Notes under the pieces: model-generated | The model's input: the letters and a program-made list of their open reading frames with translations, nothing else | Told to the model about the DNA's origin: nothing | The model's database searches: none | Program-made: the position numbers and the translations under genes | In this document: positions 1 to 10,978 of the stretch, piece by piece | Layout of the letters: each line of letters starts with the position of its first letter | Position numbering within the stretch: the first letter of the stretch is position 1 | Source of the DNA: Siphlonurus alternatus | Lineage: Eukaryota; Arthropoda; Insecta; Ephemeroptera; Siphlonuridae | DNA: 64,000 bases | Assembly (NCBI GenBank): GCA_949825025.1 | Contig: OX463788.1 | Location: 19,657,799-19,721,798, forward strand | Direction of reading: 5' to 3'

Positions 1-1607
1 TTCACTGATCTTTTTAAAAATTTGCAAATGGAATACTTTAGAGACCTTGAAGACTAGAAAAATAGTAAAAAAAATTAGTTTTGAATTTTGACCCTGATTT
101 CAGGGACATGCTTATAGTGGTACCTTTCAAAATGCAAATTGGTTGTAAAATCTTGAAAATTTGAGAATCATTTCTGTATTACATCTTATTTACAGGAAAA
201 ATAAAGAAAAAATTAATTTAAAATTTTGACCCTGATTTCAGGGTAATATGAGGATACCTGACCGATGTTTCTAAAAATTTGTAAATAGACTGCTTATGAG
301 ACCCTTATAACAGAAAAATTAATGAAAAAAATTAGATTGTAATTTTGACCCTGATTTCAGGGTAATATGAGGGTACCTGACCGATGTTTCTAAAAATTTG
401 TAAATAGACTGCTTATGATACCCTTATAACAGGAAAATTAATGAAAAAAATTAGATTGTAATTTTGACCCTGATTTTAGGGTAAAATGTCGATACTTGGC
501 CAATAAGTTTAAAAATTTGGAAACAGACTGATTATGAACCCCTTATTAAAGAAAAGATAGGGTCAAAACTAAAATTGATTTTTTTTATTATTATTATTTT
601 TCCTCTCATAAATGTCTCATAAGTAGATCGATTCCAAATATTTAAAAATATCAGTTTATTATTTAATTTTTACTCTGAATTCAGGCTCAATTTTTTTTAT
701 TATGTATTTTTCCTATAATAAAGATCTCATAATCGGTCAATTTCCAAATTTTACATAAAACATATAGATGTAATAGATTTATTCAGTTCTTTAGGCTATA
801 CCACAAAAAATAAAAAAAATAATAGCATACTCTACATGGCTATAACAACATGAATTTATAATACATAGATTTTAACACCGATTCATGCAGACACGTTATT
901 ATGCAGGAATTGAAGCGAATAAACCCCTTTGCATAACTTTGAATTGAGTGCACTAGCTATATGCAATACAAATTCTTAAAAACATCGGTCAGGTATCCTC
1001 ATATTACCCTGAAATCAGGGTCAAAATTACAATCTAATTTTTTTCATTAATTTTCCTGTTATAAGGGTCTCATAAGCAGTCTATTTACAAATTTTTAGAA
1101 ACATCGGTCAGGTATCCTCATATTACCCTGAAATCAGGGTCAAAATTACAATCTAATTTTTTTCATTAATTTTCCTGTTATAAGGGTCTCATAAGCAGTC
1201 TATTTACAAATTTTTAGAAACATCGGTCAGGTATCCTCATATTACCCTGAAATCAGGGTCAAAATTACAATATAATTTTTTTCATTAATTTTCCTGTTAT
1301 AAGGGTCTCATAAGCAGACTATTTACAAATTTTTAAAAACATTGGTCAGGTATCCTCATATTACCCTGAAATCAGGGTCAAAATTTTAAATTAATTTTTT
1401 TCTTTATTTTTCCTGTAAATAAGATGTAATACAGAAATGATTCTCAAATTTGCAAGATTTTACAACCAATTTGCATTTTGAAAGGTACCACTATAAGCAT
1501 GTCCCTGAAATCAGGGTCAAAATTCAAAACTAATTTTTTTTACTATTTTTCTAGTCTTCAAGGTCTCTAAAGTATTCCATTTGCAAATTTTTAAAAAGAT
1601 CGGTGAA
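1..1607. mobile_element. Foldback element with 119-bp iterated units
   Basis: The sequence from base 1 reads back as the reverse complement of the sequence ending near 1607, with the centre near 804. The right arm holds four near-identical units of exactly 119 bp, starting at about 983, 1102, 1221 and 1340. Each contains CATCGGTCAGGTATCCTC and the block TACCCTGAAATCAGGGTCA. The left arm keeps only about two such units, so the arms differ in copy number. The spacer at roughly 560-980 is AT-rich with nothing recognisable. The left edge of the element lies outside the window, and no terminal signature was seen. Confidence 0.75.
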
Positions 1608-1641
1608 GTTTTTATTTATTTACCCTGAAATCAGGGTCAAA

Positions 1642-2169
1642 ACTCAAACTGAATTTTTTTCATTATTTTTTCGGTAAATCAGGTGTCACATTTAATTTAT
1701 TTCCAAATTTTCAAAATTTTATAACGAATTTGCATTTTGAACACTGCAAGTATAGGCATGACCCTGAAATCAGGGTCAAAATGAAAATTGAATTTTTTAA
1801 ATATTTTTTCCTTCCAAGTATTGCTATTTTTAACCCATAAAAAAATTTTGGGACAATTTGGTCAAAATTATTTTTTTATTCCTATAGCCCTATGTCTCCC
1901 ATGTTACTCAAACTGAATTTTTTTCATTATTTTTTCTGTAAATCAGGTGTCACATTTAATTTATTTCCAAATTTTCAAAATTTTATAACGAATTTGCATT
2001 TTGAACACTGCAAGTATAGGCATGACCCTGAAATCAGGGTCAAAATGAAAATTGAATTTTTTAAATATTTTTTCCTTCCAAGTATTGCTATTTTTAACCC
2101 ATAAAAAAATTTTGGGACAATTTGGTCAAAATTATTTTTTTATTCCTATAGCCCTATGTCTCCCATGTT
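1642..2169. repeat. 264-bp tandem duplication
   Basis: Two almost identical 264-bp copies lie head to tail (1642-1905 and 1906-2169), each starting ACTCAAACTGAATTTTTTT. Both contain the CCTGAAATCAGGG block of the neighbouring foldback element, so this looks like an extension of the same repeat family. The short open frame inside is an accident of the repeat. Confidence 0.85.
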
Positions 2170-2696
2170 ATTTAAATGGGTTCTCCCTGCCCGTTCTATG
2201 GGTAAATATTGACGGTTGCCGATAAAATTGGTACCGTTCTTCATCACTTGGCTAGGACAACCAACCCTGAAGCCCTTGTCGAAAAATAGCAGAGTGGTCA
2301 CAATTTGACCACCTAAAATGAGTAGTCAGACCACTTGAATAAGTGGTCGGACCACCTAAATGAATGGTCAGGTCATAAATGGTCATAAATATTGACCTCT
2401 TGATAGGTGGTCCGGGTCAGGCGACCACTTAAATGAATGGTCAGGTCACTGATTTAAGTGGTCAAGTTCTTAGTGGTCGAGATGTTTGACCACTTGGGTA
2501 AATGGTCAAAATTTTGTGACCATTTAAATAAATGGTCAGGTCATAAATATTGACCTCTTGTAAGTGGTCCGGATTTGGCGACCACTTAAATGAATGGTCA
2601 GGTCACTGCACTTAGTGGTCAAGTTCTAGTGGTCATGACTACTTGACCATTTCATAAATGGTCAGATGTTAAATGGTCATATCTTTGGACATGCTG

Positions 2697-2817
2697 TTTT
2701 TTTTTTTTTTTTTTTTTTACAAGGATACACCCCTAAGAGCTTACAGCTCGCGGCGGGGTACTGGGTAGGGATAAGGTAGGGAACGGATAGTGGCCACGGC
2801 CTGCATGCTTACGCGTA
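2697..2817 (-). repeat. Insert inside X: 3' part of a dispersed retroposon-like repeat
   Basis: A run of T followed by ACAAGGATACACCCCTAAG, then CTCGCGGCGGGGTA and GGGATAAGGTAGGGAACGGA, matches the reverse complement of 35085-35205. Read on the minus strand it ends in an A-rich tail, as SINE or LINE 3' ends do. It interrupts the left TGACCAC array of X. Confidence 0.6.
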
Positions 2818-2888
2818 AGTGGTCGGGAGTTTGTAAATGGTCAGCTGCTTAGTGGTCATAATTTTTTGACCACTTACGTCAATGGTCG

Positions 2889-3022
2889 AATAATTCTGAC
2901 CACTTGTCAAGTGGTCAGATTCTGACCACTTGTCAAGTGGTCAGATTCTGACCACTTGTCAAGTGGTCAGATTCTGACTACTTAACAAGTGGTCAGATTC
3001 TGACCACTTAACAAGTGGTCAA
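2889..3022. repeat. 26-bp palindromic tandem repeat
   Basis: Five head-to-tail 26-bp units, each holding the near-perfect palindrome TGACCACTTGTCAAGTGGTC; the last two units have AACA in place of GTCA. They form the innermost part of X's left array, directly before the candidate promoter. There are no unique spacers, so this is not CRISPR. Confidence 0.85.
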
Positions 3023-3027
3023 TCGAG

Positions 3028-3039
3028 TGCGCATGCGCG
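3028..3039 (+). promoter_or_regulatory. NRF1-like palindrome upstream of the X gene
   Basis: TGCGCATGCGCG is close to the NRF1 consensus found in many animal core promoters. It lies 23 bp before the candidate ATG of the gene inside X and is one of few CpG-rich spots in this AT-rich window. The role is inferred from motif and position only. Confidence 0.35.
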
Positions 3040-3061
3040 ATGTTACGTGATAGAGAAAAAC

Positions 3062-3650
3062 ATGGCGTCGGCACACGAGGAGCAGAGAGTTTGCAGAGTT
3101 CAGAATTATCGTCTTATCAAGCAGTTTTATATCAGATAAGTACCTTTTTATTAATTAAAACGTATTATGAAATGCTGTTTTGTGATTTTCTTGGTACTTT
3201 GTGTCATATAATTTGTTCCAGGTAGCCTTAAACAGTCAATGTTTATCGGCTCTTGGGACTTGATAAAAATAACCGCCGAAACAGCTAGAGCCGTTGATGG
3301 TAATTATACGTACTTCAAAAATATTCCTATTTTATTAAAGAATGCTATGTTTTGAGATGTTGTAAGAGAACAAATAAAAATAATTGCATGTTTATTGTAT
3401 TTTAAGTGTGATAAAAATAATCAAATGAATGAATTTCTTATATATTGTACGCGTGTTTCCTCATTGTAAAATTTTATGTGATTTAATTATTTTTCTCGTC
3501 ATGTTTGTTATGTTTCTACCTTGAATTTATTTTATTAATTCAAGTTAAAAAGGTGGAGGAATAATTTTATTTCATGTTCCAGCAATAATTTTTATTTTCT
3601 GTGGCATCCTGTTGAACGGCGTGCGAAGACATCCACAAACGGCTTTTTGA
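3062..3650 (+). pseudogene. Candidate small spliced gene inside element X (family unknown)
   Basis: I infer three exons: 3062-3139, 3222-3299 and 3583-3650. Exon 1 starts MASAHEEQRVCRVQ and ends at ATAA|GTACCT. Exon 2 follows TTTGTTCCAG, is open throughout (including GSWDLIKITAETARAV) and ends GATG|GTAATT. Exon 3 follows the strong acceptor TTTATTTCATGTTCCAG, encodes a hydrophobic IIFIFCGILL, and stops at TGA 3648-3650. The exon 2-3 junction keeps the frame (phase 1). In exon 1 the ATG frame reaches TAA exactly at the donor. A 2-bp AT excess relative to the related gene in element Z would explain this, so the copy is probably broken. Alternatively, a start at 3040 reads through in the other frame and does join exon 2. 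I do not recognise the product. Confidence 0.4.
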
Positions 3651-3932
3651 CCACTTGAAACCGACCACGAGAGTGACCACTAGAATGACCATTAGAGTGA
3701 CCATTAGAGTGACCACTTAAGTAGTCGCAGGTTGGACCACACAAGTGGTAATTTCGCCAAGTGGTCATGGTGACCACTAGAGTCGACCATTTGAGTTGAC
3801 CACTAGAGCGACCACTTGACCTGACCGTGACCACTTACGACCGTGACCACCTATTGACCAGGACCACTTGGCGAAATTACCACTTGAGAGTGGTCAACTA
3901 CTTGACCACTACGCTTTTTTTCGAGAAGGGCT

Positions 3933-4084
3933 AGGTTTCATCGAGATTTGCGATTTACACCTCGTGAGTGTCCCTTTGTCAGTTAAAAAGAAACTCTAAA
4001 AAAAAATCGCGGTACTAGCTTGTATTAATTCTGATTTTGGAGCGGGAAATTTGCGCAATATATGCCCATGGTGTCAAAATCTGC
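3933..4084. other. Unassigned gap
   Basis: No gene or repeat recognised between element X and the next MITE fragment. Confidence 0.5.
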
Positions 4085-4463
4085 TGATCTTCAACATACG
4101 AATATCTTCCAGTAAAAATATGGCGACCAAATTGGCAGGTCAAAGATTCCCATTGAAATATTCCTTATGGGCAAATAAAACCCACAAAAATTCCAATTTT
4201 TTTTCCAGGAAAATGGTCCGTAAAAAAATATTTGAAAATGCATTGAAGAATTCATGATATATTATAGCTAGATAGGAACTTTTTGGACCAATTAATTAAT
4301 AAGTTTTGAGTAAAAAGCTGTTTTCTGTTCCATGTAAGACTACATGTTAAAAAATTAAAAGACCTCCAAAACACCAACTTTGGGAATTTTTTTGGTGAAG
4401 AATTTTTTATCGGAAGAAAATAAAATGTTAAAAAAAATGCAATCGCTCGATCGTCACTCTACT
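4085..4463. mobile_element. MITE family A, right half
   Basis: Shares blocks with the full family A copies at 9437-9920 and 54091-54751: AAAGCTGTTTTCTGTTCCAT, CACCAACTTTGGGAATTTTT, and a right end CACTCTACT followed by TTAA (4464-4467). The left half is missing or replaced. The left boundary is approximate. Confidence 0.65.
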
Positions 4464-4636
4464 TTAATAAATATATAATAAACTGCATGGTCTGCATGAC
4501 GTACATACGTACTTCATTACTTCGATTATTTGGTACGTCTTTAAATTAATTCATGTATTTTTCGAATACTAGCTTATAGCTCCAAAAATGTACTATATAG
4601 CTAACCTTCTAAAAGCAACATCGAATATTATATACC

Positions 4637-7600
4637 ATTTCACGTCATAGTGGCCACCTACACCACCAGATATTAAAGTTCTTTGATTTTAATAAAATTA
4701 AATCACAGGACATGTTCGTATAATGAACCTACAAAAATGTTTTTGTATTTTTCAAAAATGTTCAAAATTGAGGGACAATGGGCAAATACGAAATGGCGTC
4801 AGAATGCAAATGTAGCAAACGGCGGCTCCAGTAACTCGGAAAATATTATGCATAGATTAAATTTGATTTTTTCTATGGATGCATAACCATATGTGTCTAC
4901 ATCATCCTGCTTTCAGATTTTCTCTATGGGTTTTTGGTTTTTTTGTTATACCGGTTCCCGTAAGCCAAGTATGACGTTTTTGAAGCATTTGCTTTCCGCA
5001 GCCCAAATAAAGACTAATTTTTTTTTAAATAAAAAATTGATTCTATATAGCTCCTAAACATCTCTTCTTACCATAAAACTCCTAAAAATAAAAACTTTTT
5101 TTTTTCTCAACTAATGGCACAGTAAACGAAAAAGGGTACAATTCGTTAAGGTACCTACTTTGCGGGCCAAAAAAGTCGATGTCATTCAAACTTTAGGAGA
5201 ATTTTAATGACACGACTGGAATCCTCGATCGTATCTTAATTAGTAAGAATCAAAAATAATCTCGATGTACCTCTCGAGTATTTCCTTGCAAAAGCTACTG
5301 GGGGTTAATATCAGGTCAGTCCAATAAGGAGATGGGCTTGGGTCAATAGATTTCGATGAATTTCACATATATTATGTTACACATCTAACCTAGTTTGATG
5401 AGGTTTGGGCATTATTTTTAGAAATTTCAAAAAAAAAAAAAACGAATTTCAGGAATTTTCAAAAAATCAATAAAGAGGGCAATCCCGAGAGATAAAAAAA
5501 TTTGTATCTTAAATTCTGCTCCACATAGAATTATAATTTAAATTTTTTCAAGTTTGTAGTCAGATTGCCAAACTTTTTTGCATTGAAAATTTTGATCTTG
5601 AAAATTTATTAAGGTCAAAGGTCAGAGGTCAAACTACAAAAAGCGTATAACTTCATACCAAAGCACATTGTTAAAAAAAAATCAAGATATGGGTTTTAAA
5701 CAATGTTTATCCTTCTATAAAAAACCGGTTTCAAATTTATGGAGAAATTCAAAATTTTGAAATTACGATTTTTTTTACTAATTATTCCGAGGTTTTTAGA
5801 AAAAAAAAATCGAGTTTTTTGTCATGAATTTTTACACAGGTTACTCATCTGACCCAGGTTGATAAGATTAGGAAATAATTTTTTCAAAATTTAAAAAAAA
5901 AAAAAAAACGAAAATCGAAATTTGACCGTGAATTTCGATTTTTTTTTTTTTTTTTTTTTGAAATTTGAAAAAATTATTTTCAAACCTTATCAACCTAGGT
6001 CAGATGAGTAACCTGTGTAAAATTCATGACAAAAAATTGAAAATATTTTTCAAAAAACCTCGGAATAATTAATAAAAAAAAAAACACGGTTTCAAAATTT
6101 TGAATTCCTCCATAAATTTGAAAACGGTTTTTTATAGAAGGATTTAAACCTATATCTTGATTTTTTTTATCAATGTGCTTTGGTATGAAGTTATACGCTT
6201 TTTGAGTTTTTGTAGTTTGACCTCTGACATTTTTGACCTTAATAAAATTTCAAGTTCAAAATTTTCAATGCAAAAAAGTTTGGCAATCTGACTACAAACT
6301 TGAAAAAATTTAAATTATAATTCTATGTGGAGCAGAATTTAAGATACAAATTTTTTTATCTCTCGAGATTGCCCTCTTTATTTATTTTTTGAAAATTCCT
6401 GAAATTCGTTTTTTTTTTTTTTGAAATTTCAAAAAATAATGCTCAAACCTCATCAACCTAGGTTAGATGTGTAACATATGTGAAATTCATCGAAATCTAT
6501 TGACCCAAGCTCATCTCCTTATTGGACTGACCTGATATTAATCTGGGGTAACTCCCTCTTATATATAGTACTCTATACGCACCGCGTGCTCACCTCGTCA
6601 GACCCGTGATAGCACGAAGCGGCAGAGTGTTGTTGTGTTTATTGACATGAAATTTATGCAAAAATAATATTTTATTGCATCTATGAAATAAACTTGCTAC
6701 TAAATTATGTCACTGAGATAATTTTCCTTCTATATATTTGCTACCATTTTTACGCAAAATTCAATCCCACGTACCTATCTTAATTATAATAGCAAATGGA
6801 AGGAAAATTATCTCAGTGACGTAATTTAGTAGCAAGTTGCAAGGTTATTCCATAGATACAATAAAATATTATTTTTGCGTTATAAGTTTCATGTCAATAA
6901 ACACAACAGCACTCGGCCGCGGCGTGCTATCACGGGTCTGACGAGGTGCGCACGCGGTGCGTATATAGAGGGAGTTACCCCAGTATAGCTTTTGCGAGGA
7001 AATACTCGAGAGGTACATCGAGATTATTTTTGATTCTTACTAATTAAGATACGAGGATTCCAGTCGTGTCATTAAAATTCTCCTAAAGTTTGAATGACAT
7101 CGACTTTTTTGGCCCGCAAAGTAGGTACCTTAACGAATTGTACCCTTTTTCGTTTACTGTGCCATTAGTTGAGAAAAAAAAAAGTTTTTATTTTTAGGAG
7201 TTTTATGGTAAGAAGAGATGTTTAGGAGCTATGTAGAATCAATTTTTTATTTTAAAGAAATTTAGCCTTTATTTGGGCTGCGGAAAGCAAATGCTTCAAA
7301 AACATCATACTTGGCTCACGGGAACCGGTATAACAAAAAAACTAAAACCCATTAAGAAAATCTGAAAGCAGGATGTTGTAGACACATATATATATGGTTG
7401 TGCATCCATAGAAAAAATCAAATTTAATCTCTATGCATAATATTTTCCGAGTTACTGGAGCCGCCGTTTGCTACATTTGCATTCTGACGCCATTTCGTAT
7501 TTGCCCATAGTCCCTCAATTTTGAATATTTTTAAATACAAAAAGCATTTTTGTAGATTCATTATACGAACATATCTTGTGATTTTTATCAAAATCAAAGA

Positions 7601-7650
7601 ACTTTAATATTTGGTGGTGTAATTAAGTGGCCACTATGACGTGAAATGGT
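4637..7650. mobile_element. 3-kb near-perfect palindrome (foldback element)
   Basis: CCATTTCACGTCATAGTGGC at 4637 returns inverted just before 7650, and homology continues to a centre near 5935 flanked by A and T runs. Each arm is about 1.3 kb. The right arm is longer because it carries an extra insertion (6543-6983). Short open frames in the arms are unsupported. Target duplications were not clear: the right side abuts a TA microsatellite. Confidence 0.85.
6543..6983. mobile_element. Foldback MITE nested in the right palindrome arm
   Basis: Starts CTGGGGTAACTCCCTCT and ends with its complement AGAGGGAGTTACCCCAG. Internal inverted blocks include GCACGCGGTGCGTATA-type termini and GAAGGAAAATTATCTCAGTG arms. 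At the matching place in the left palindrome arm (around 5290-5305) only a short CTGGGG-like remnant is present, so the two arms differ by this element. Confidence 0.75.
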
Positions 7651-7653
7651 TCT

Positions 7654-7658
<5 letters not shown>

Positions 7659-7700
<42 letters not shown>
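7659..7700. repeat. (TA)n microsatellite
   Basis: About 40 bp of alternating T and A at the right edge of the 3-kb palindrome. Confidence 0.95.
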
Positions 7701-7701
<1 letters not shown>

Positions 7702-7721
7702 TTAAATTTATATATATAAAT

Positions 7722-7997
7722 ATATAAAAAAATTTATTTGAAAATCCATTAAAGAATTCATCATAGATTACGTACGTATTTTTTAATTGGTACCATAGTT
7801 CAGACGAAGTTGGAGTAAAAAGCTGTTTTCTGTTCCATAAGATGCATGTTAAAGGCCTCCGAAACACCAACTTTGGGATTTTTTTGTGGTGAAGCTATTT
7901 GAGATGGAATTTTTTGGTTTTCATTTCTCAATAGAGGGCGAGTTGAACTATTTTTAGAAAATAAAACATTCAAAAAAATTAAATAGCTCACTCTACT
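7722..7997. mobile_element. MITE family A, right half
   Basis: Matches the right arm of full family A copies, including GAGATGGAATTTTTTGGTTT and AATAGAGGGCGAGTTGAACT. It ends CTCTACT followed by TTAA (7998-8001). The left arm is absent. Confidence 0.75.
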
Positions 7998-8001
7998 TTA
8001 A

Positions 8002-8369
8002 GTCATGATCTATGCAACAGCATATGGTAGCATGCCAAAAATATTTCTAATATTTTTTATATATTTTTTTCCTATACTATATAAAGATAACCCAATGCTC
8101 AAGTAATCGTATTGATTTTGTAAAATAACACAATTATCAAAAGACAGTAATGGAATTATGAGACGTACGTCCATATTTGTCATGCCATGGTTGCGCTTTT
8201 TTTTTTGATTATGTACAGACCTTAATAAAAAAATGCATGCTTAGCTAATTTTTGTTCCTTGCAATATGTACCACGGTTATAGCCTAGCAATTGTAATATT
8301 GGTCAGAAAAATTCACAATAAATAATATATTTGCCAAACGGCAGCGACGCAAAGTTGGCTCCGAGCACT
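8002..8369. other. Unassigned AT-rich stretch
   Basis: No gene, repeat arm or tandem structure recognised. Confidence 0.5.
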
Positions 8370-8430
8370 AGGTGCAAGAATGGGCTTGCCTAAAAACCTC
8401 GCCGCAATAAAGATATTTTCTATTCTATAT
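8370..8430 (+). repeat. Retroposon 3' tail, copy 1
   Basis: AGGTGCAAGAATGGGCTTGC, then ACCTCGCCGCAATAAAGATA and a TTCTATTCTAT tail. A second copy is at 27201-27261. Ending in AATAAAGATAT plus a short simple repeat is typical of LINE-derived or SINE 3' ends. The 5' extent is unknown. Confidence 0.6.
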
Positions 8431-8636
8431 AATATATAACAGTGCGCCAGGGGACCATTTTATGCTTATTTCGTAATATCGCTTTAACTTTTTTAGGTTA
8501 TATCTACGAAATTCAAAAATATTATTAATTCATCTTGGTACGTCCTTTTATGGGCCTTCCTATAAAGTCTATAAACACATCAGATTTTTTTTAAACAAAA
8601 TCTGAGGGGGGTTTATATTTTTTTACGGGACTATTT

Positions 8637-9000
8637 TTTCCGGAAAGAAAAAATGAGATATTATTATAGAATGTGAAAATTTTAATGGCTAAATCGAAAG
8701 AAGGGGTAAAAAAATATATTGTACTGTGAATTTTTTCAGATTTTTCTGAGACCGGGAACTATATATTTTTAAAAAATTATTGAAAGTCTAATTTTATGAC
8801 GTCACGGGCGGCACAGCCCTATCCTTTTTCTTAAGGAGTACCGCACGTGACGTCATCAAAATAGGATTTCAATAATTTTTTTAAAAAAGTTCCCTGCAGT
8901 CTCAGAAAAATCTGAGAAAATTCACAGTACCATACCCCTTCTTTCGATCAAGGCGATCAAGCCACTAAATTTTTCACATTCTACTATCTCATTGTAATTT
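8637..9000. mobile_element. Foldback MITE family B, copy 1
   Basis: Arms run from about 8637 and 9000 to a centre near 8826. They share GTGAATTTTTTCAGATTTTT-like and ATTATTGAAAGTCTA-like blocks with copies at 9062, 38325 and 42143. TGACGTCA sits inside both arms next to the centre (8797 and 8848). Confidence 0.7.
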
Positions 9001-9061
9001 TTGTGGGTAAATTTAATTAATTTCTCATAAGGAATTTCGATTAATATAATTTTTCGCCTAT

Positions 9062-9400
9062 AATGGACAACATGGATGAAAAATTTTTATTGCAGAAATG
9101 AATAGAGGGTACCAAATTATGCTACTCTGAAATTTTTCAGATTTTTTTGAAACCCAGAACTATTTTTAAATAATTATTGAAAGTGCGGCCACGCCCCCTG
9201 GAGGCGTCAGTAGGCGTATCTAGTCTCTATCAATTTTATTAAGAATTCAGAGGTGCCAACTGAAATCACAGGACTTTCAATAACTATTTAAAAATAGTCC
9301 CGGCCGGGTCTAAAAAAAATCTGAAAAAATTCAGAGTAGCATAATTTGGCACCTTTTATTCATTTCTGCAATAAAATTTTTTCATGTATGTTGTCCATTC
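9062..9400. mobile_element. Foldback MITE family B, copy 2
   Basis: TTATTGCAGAAATGAATAGA on the left mirrors TATTCATTTCTGCAATAAAA on the right. The core is related to copy 1 but the centre differs, with CCACGCCCCCTGGAGGCGTC in place of the TGACGTCA block. It lies directly left of a full family A MITE. Confidence 0.7.
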
Positions 9401-9436
9401 ACGCTTTTATTTCTTTTGCCGGAAAGTTTTTTTTAA

Positions 9437-9920
9437 AGTAGAGTGAGCGAGTTCATTTTTTTTAATATTTTATTTTTTAAAAATAGTTTAAGCTGCCCTC
9501 CATTGAGAAATTAAAACCAAAAAATTCCATCTCAAATAGTTTCACCACAAAAAATTCCCAAAGTTGTTGTTTCGGAGGCCTTTAACGTGCAGCGCGGCCT
9601 TTATGGAACATAAAACCGCGTTTTACTCCAACTTTTTCTGAACTATATGGTACCATTTAAAAAATACTTACGTACGTAATCTATGATGAATTCTTTAATG
9701 AATTTTCAAATAAAAATTTTTTTTACGGGGTCGTTTTCTTGGAAAAAAATCATGAAAATCCTTATGGGAATTAACCCGCAAAAACTTTTGGGAATTTTTT
9801 GTGATGAAACTATTTGAGATGGAATTTTTTGGTTTTCATTTCTCAATAAAGGGCAGCTTAAACTATTTTTAGAAAATAAAATATTAAAAAAAATGCAATC
9901 GCTCACTCTATATAGCTACT
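9437..9920. mobile_element. MITE family A, full-length foldback copy
   Basis: Left end AGTAGAGTGAGCGA preceded by TTAA (9433-9436); right end followed by TTAA (9921-9924). A small TATAGCT-like disruption lies just inside the right end. The two arms are inverted copies of each other, with no coding capacity. TTAA flanks suggest a piggyBac-type source of transposase, as inference. Confidence 0.8.
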
Positions 9921-9924
9921 TTAA

Positions 9925-10484
9925 ATATCTCTCCGCTTAATTTTGCACTGCCTTATTTATTTTTTAGTATATTTATATATATTATAATTGCTACATATAT
10001 ATAATTTAATAATATATATATATTAATAATCTAATTTAATTATATACTCTATATATTATATTTACAGTAAATAAATATAAAAATTACTGTATCATATAGA
10101 CTAGCTGCATATTAAAATACCGTTTATTACAATTATTACAATAAATTATTATAATATATAATTACACGTACGATCGAGTCATTGGATCGAGTAAAAAATT
10201 TGAACTTCAGCCTCGTTTATTGCATTTGTTATATCAGTGACGTCATTAATCATATGTTTCATACAACCGACGTAGGTTTAATAGAGCTACGTCGAGTGAC
10301 GTCATGGATGTTTTGAACATTGAAAAAGTTCCGGCGTAGATTTAATGCGTCTACGACCGGCGTAGACCCAGACAGTTCCGATACCCACTACTGATAGACT
10401 GATTGTATTACTTGTGGTCTTGTGGTTCGATCCAGTGTTGCCAACCCGATGAGATGAAAAATCCCCATTTTGAGCCCAAAAATA
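9925..10484. other. AT-rich stretch, then a segment with paired TGACGTCA sites
   Basis: 9925-10180 is dominated by TA-rich simple sequence. 10190-10400 has two TGACGTCA octamers and inverted CTACGTCG/CGACGTAG-like blocks, possibly a small foldback. No gene seen. Confidence 0.4.
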
Positions 10485-10978
10485 CCCGTTTTTAGGTAAA
10501 ACGGGTTACTTCGCTCGAATTCACACACTTTCAGGTATACTAGCTGGCTCGCACATTTTGACGCCTTTTCGTGAACTTTCACACTTTCATTGATTAATTT
10601 AACTTTTTCCTAAAGTCCATTCATTCAAATTCACTCATTTTGACGCTTTTTCACGAACTTTCACGCTTTTATCAACCATTATTTTTTTACAAAGTCCATG
10701 TCATTCAAATTCACTCGTTTTGACGCTTTTTCACGAACTTTCACGCTTTTATCAACCATATAATATTATTTTACAAAGTCCGCAGTCATTCAAATTTAAT
10801 ATTTTTCAAACCTTTTTTCACGAAATTTCATACATTTAATAACAAGTAATTTTTTCACAAAGTCTATATATACATGCAAAATTCATTCATTCCCACGAAT
10901 TTTCACACCATCATTTACCAAATTTTTACACATGTTCACTCACAAACATCATGCATTTTTCGTCGCAGGCTAGCTCAC

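Larger units (their letters stand above)
2271..3932. mobile_element. Element X: terminal inverted repeats with TGACCAC subterminal arrays
   Basis: The ends match as imperfect inverted repeats: AGCCCTTGTCGAAAAA at 2271, and the complement of TTTTTTTCGAGAAGGGCT ending at 3932. Inside each end lies a dense array of the heptamer GTGGTCA/TGACCAC (about 2290-3020 and 3647-3920). The unique core carries a candidate spliced gene on the plus strand. This layout fits a DNA transposon whose transposase-binding sites are iterated near the ends. No transposase was recognised and the target-site duplication is unclear, so the superfamily is open. Confidence 0.6.

Noticed and set aside
2889..3022. CRISPR-like repeat array
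   Set aside because: Units are contiguous palindromes without spacers, in animal DNA.
3592..3834. 80-codon minus-strand frame with SGHSNGHS-type repeats
   Set aside because: Translation of the TGACCAC array of element X.
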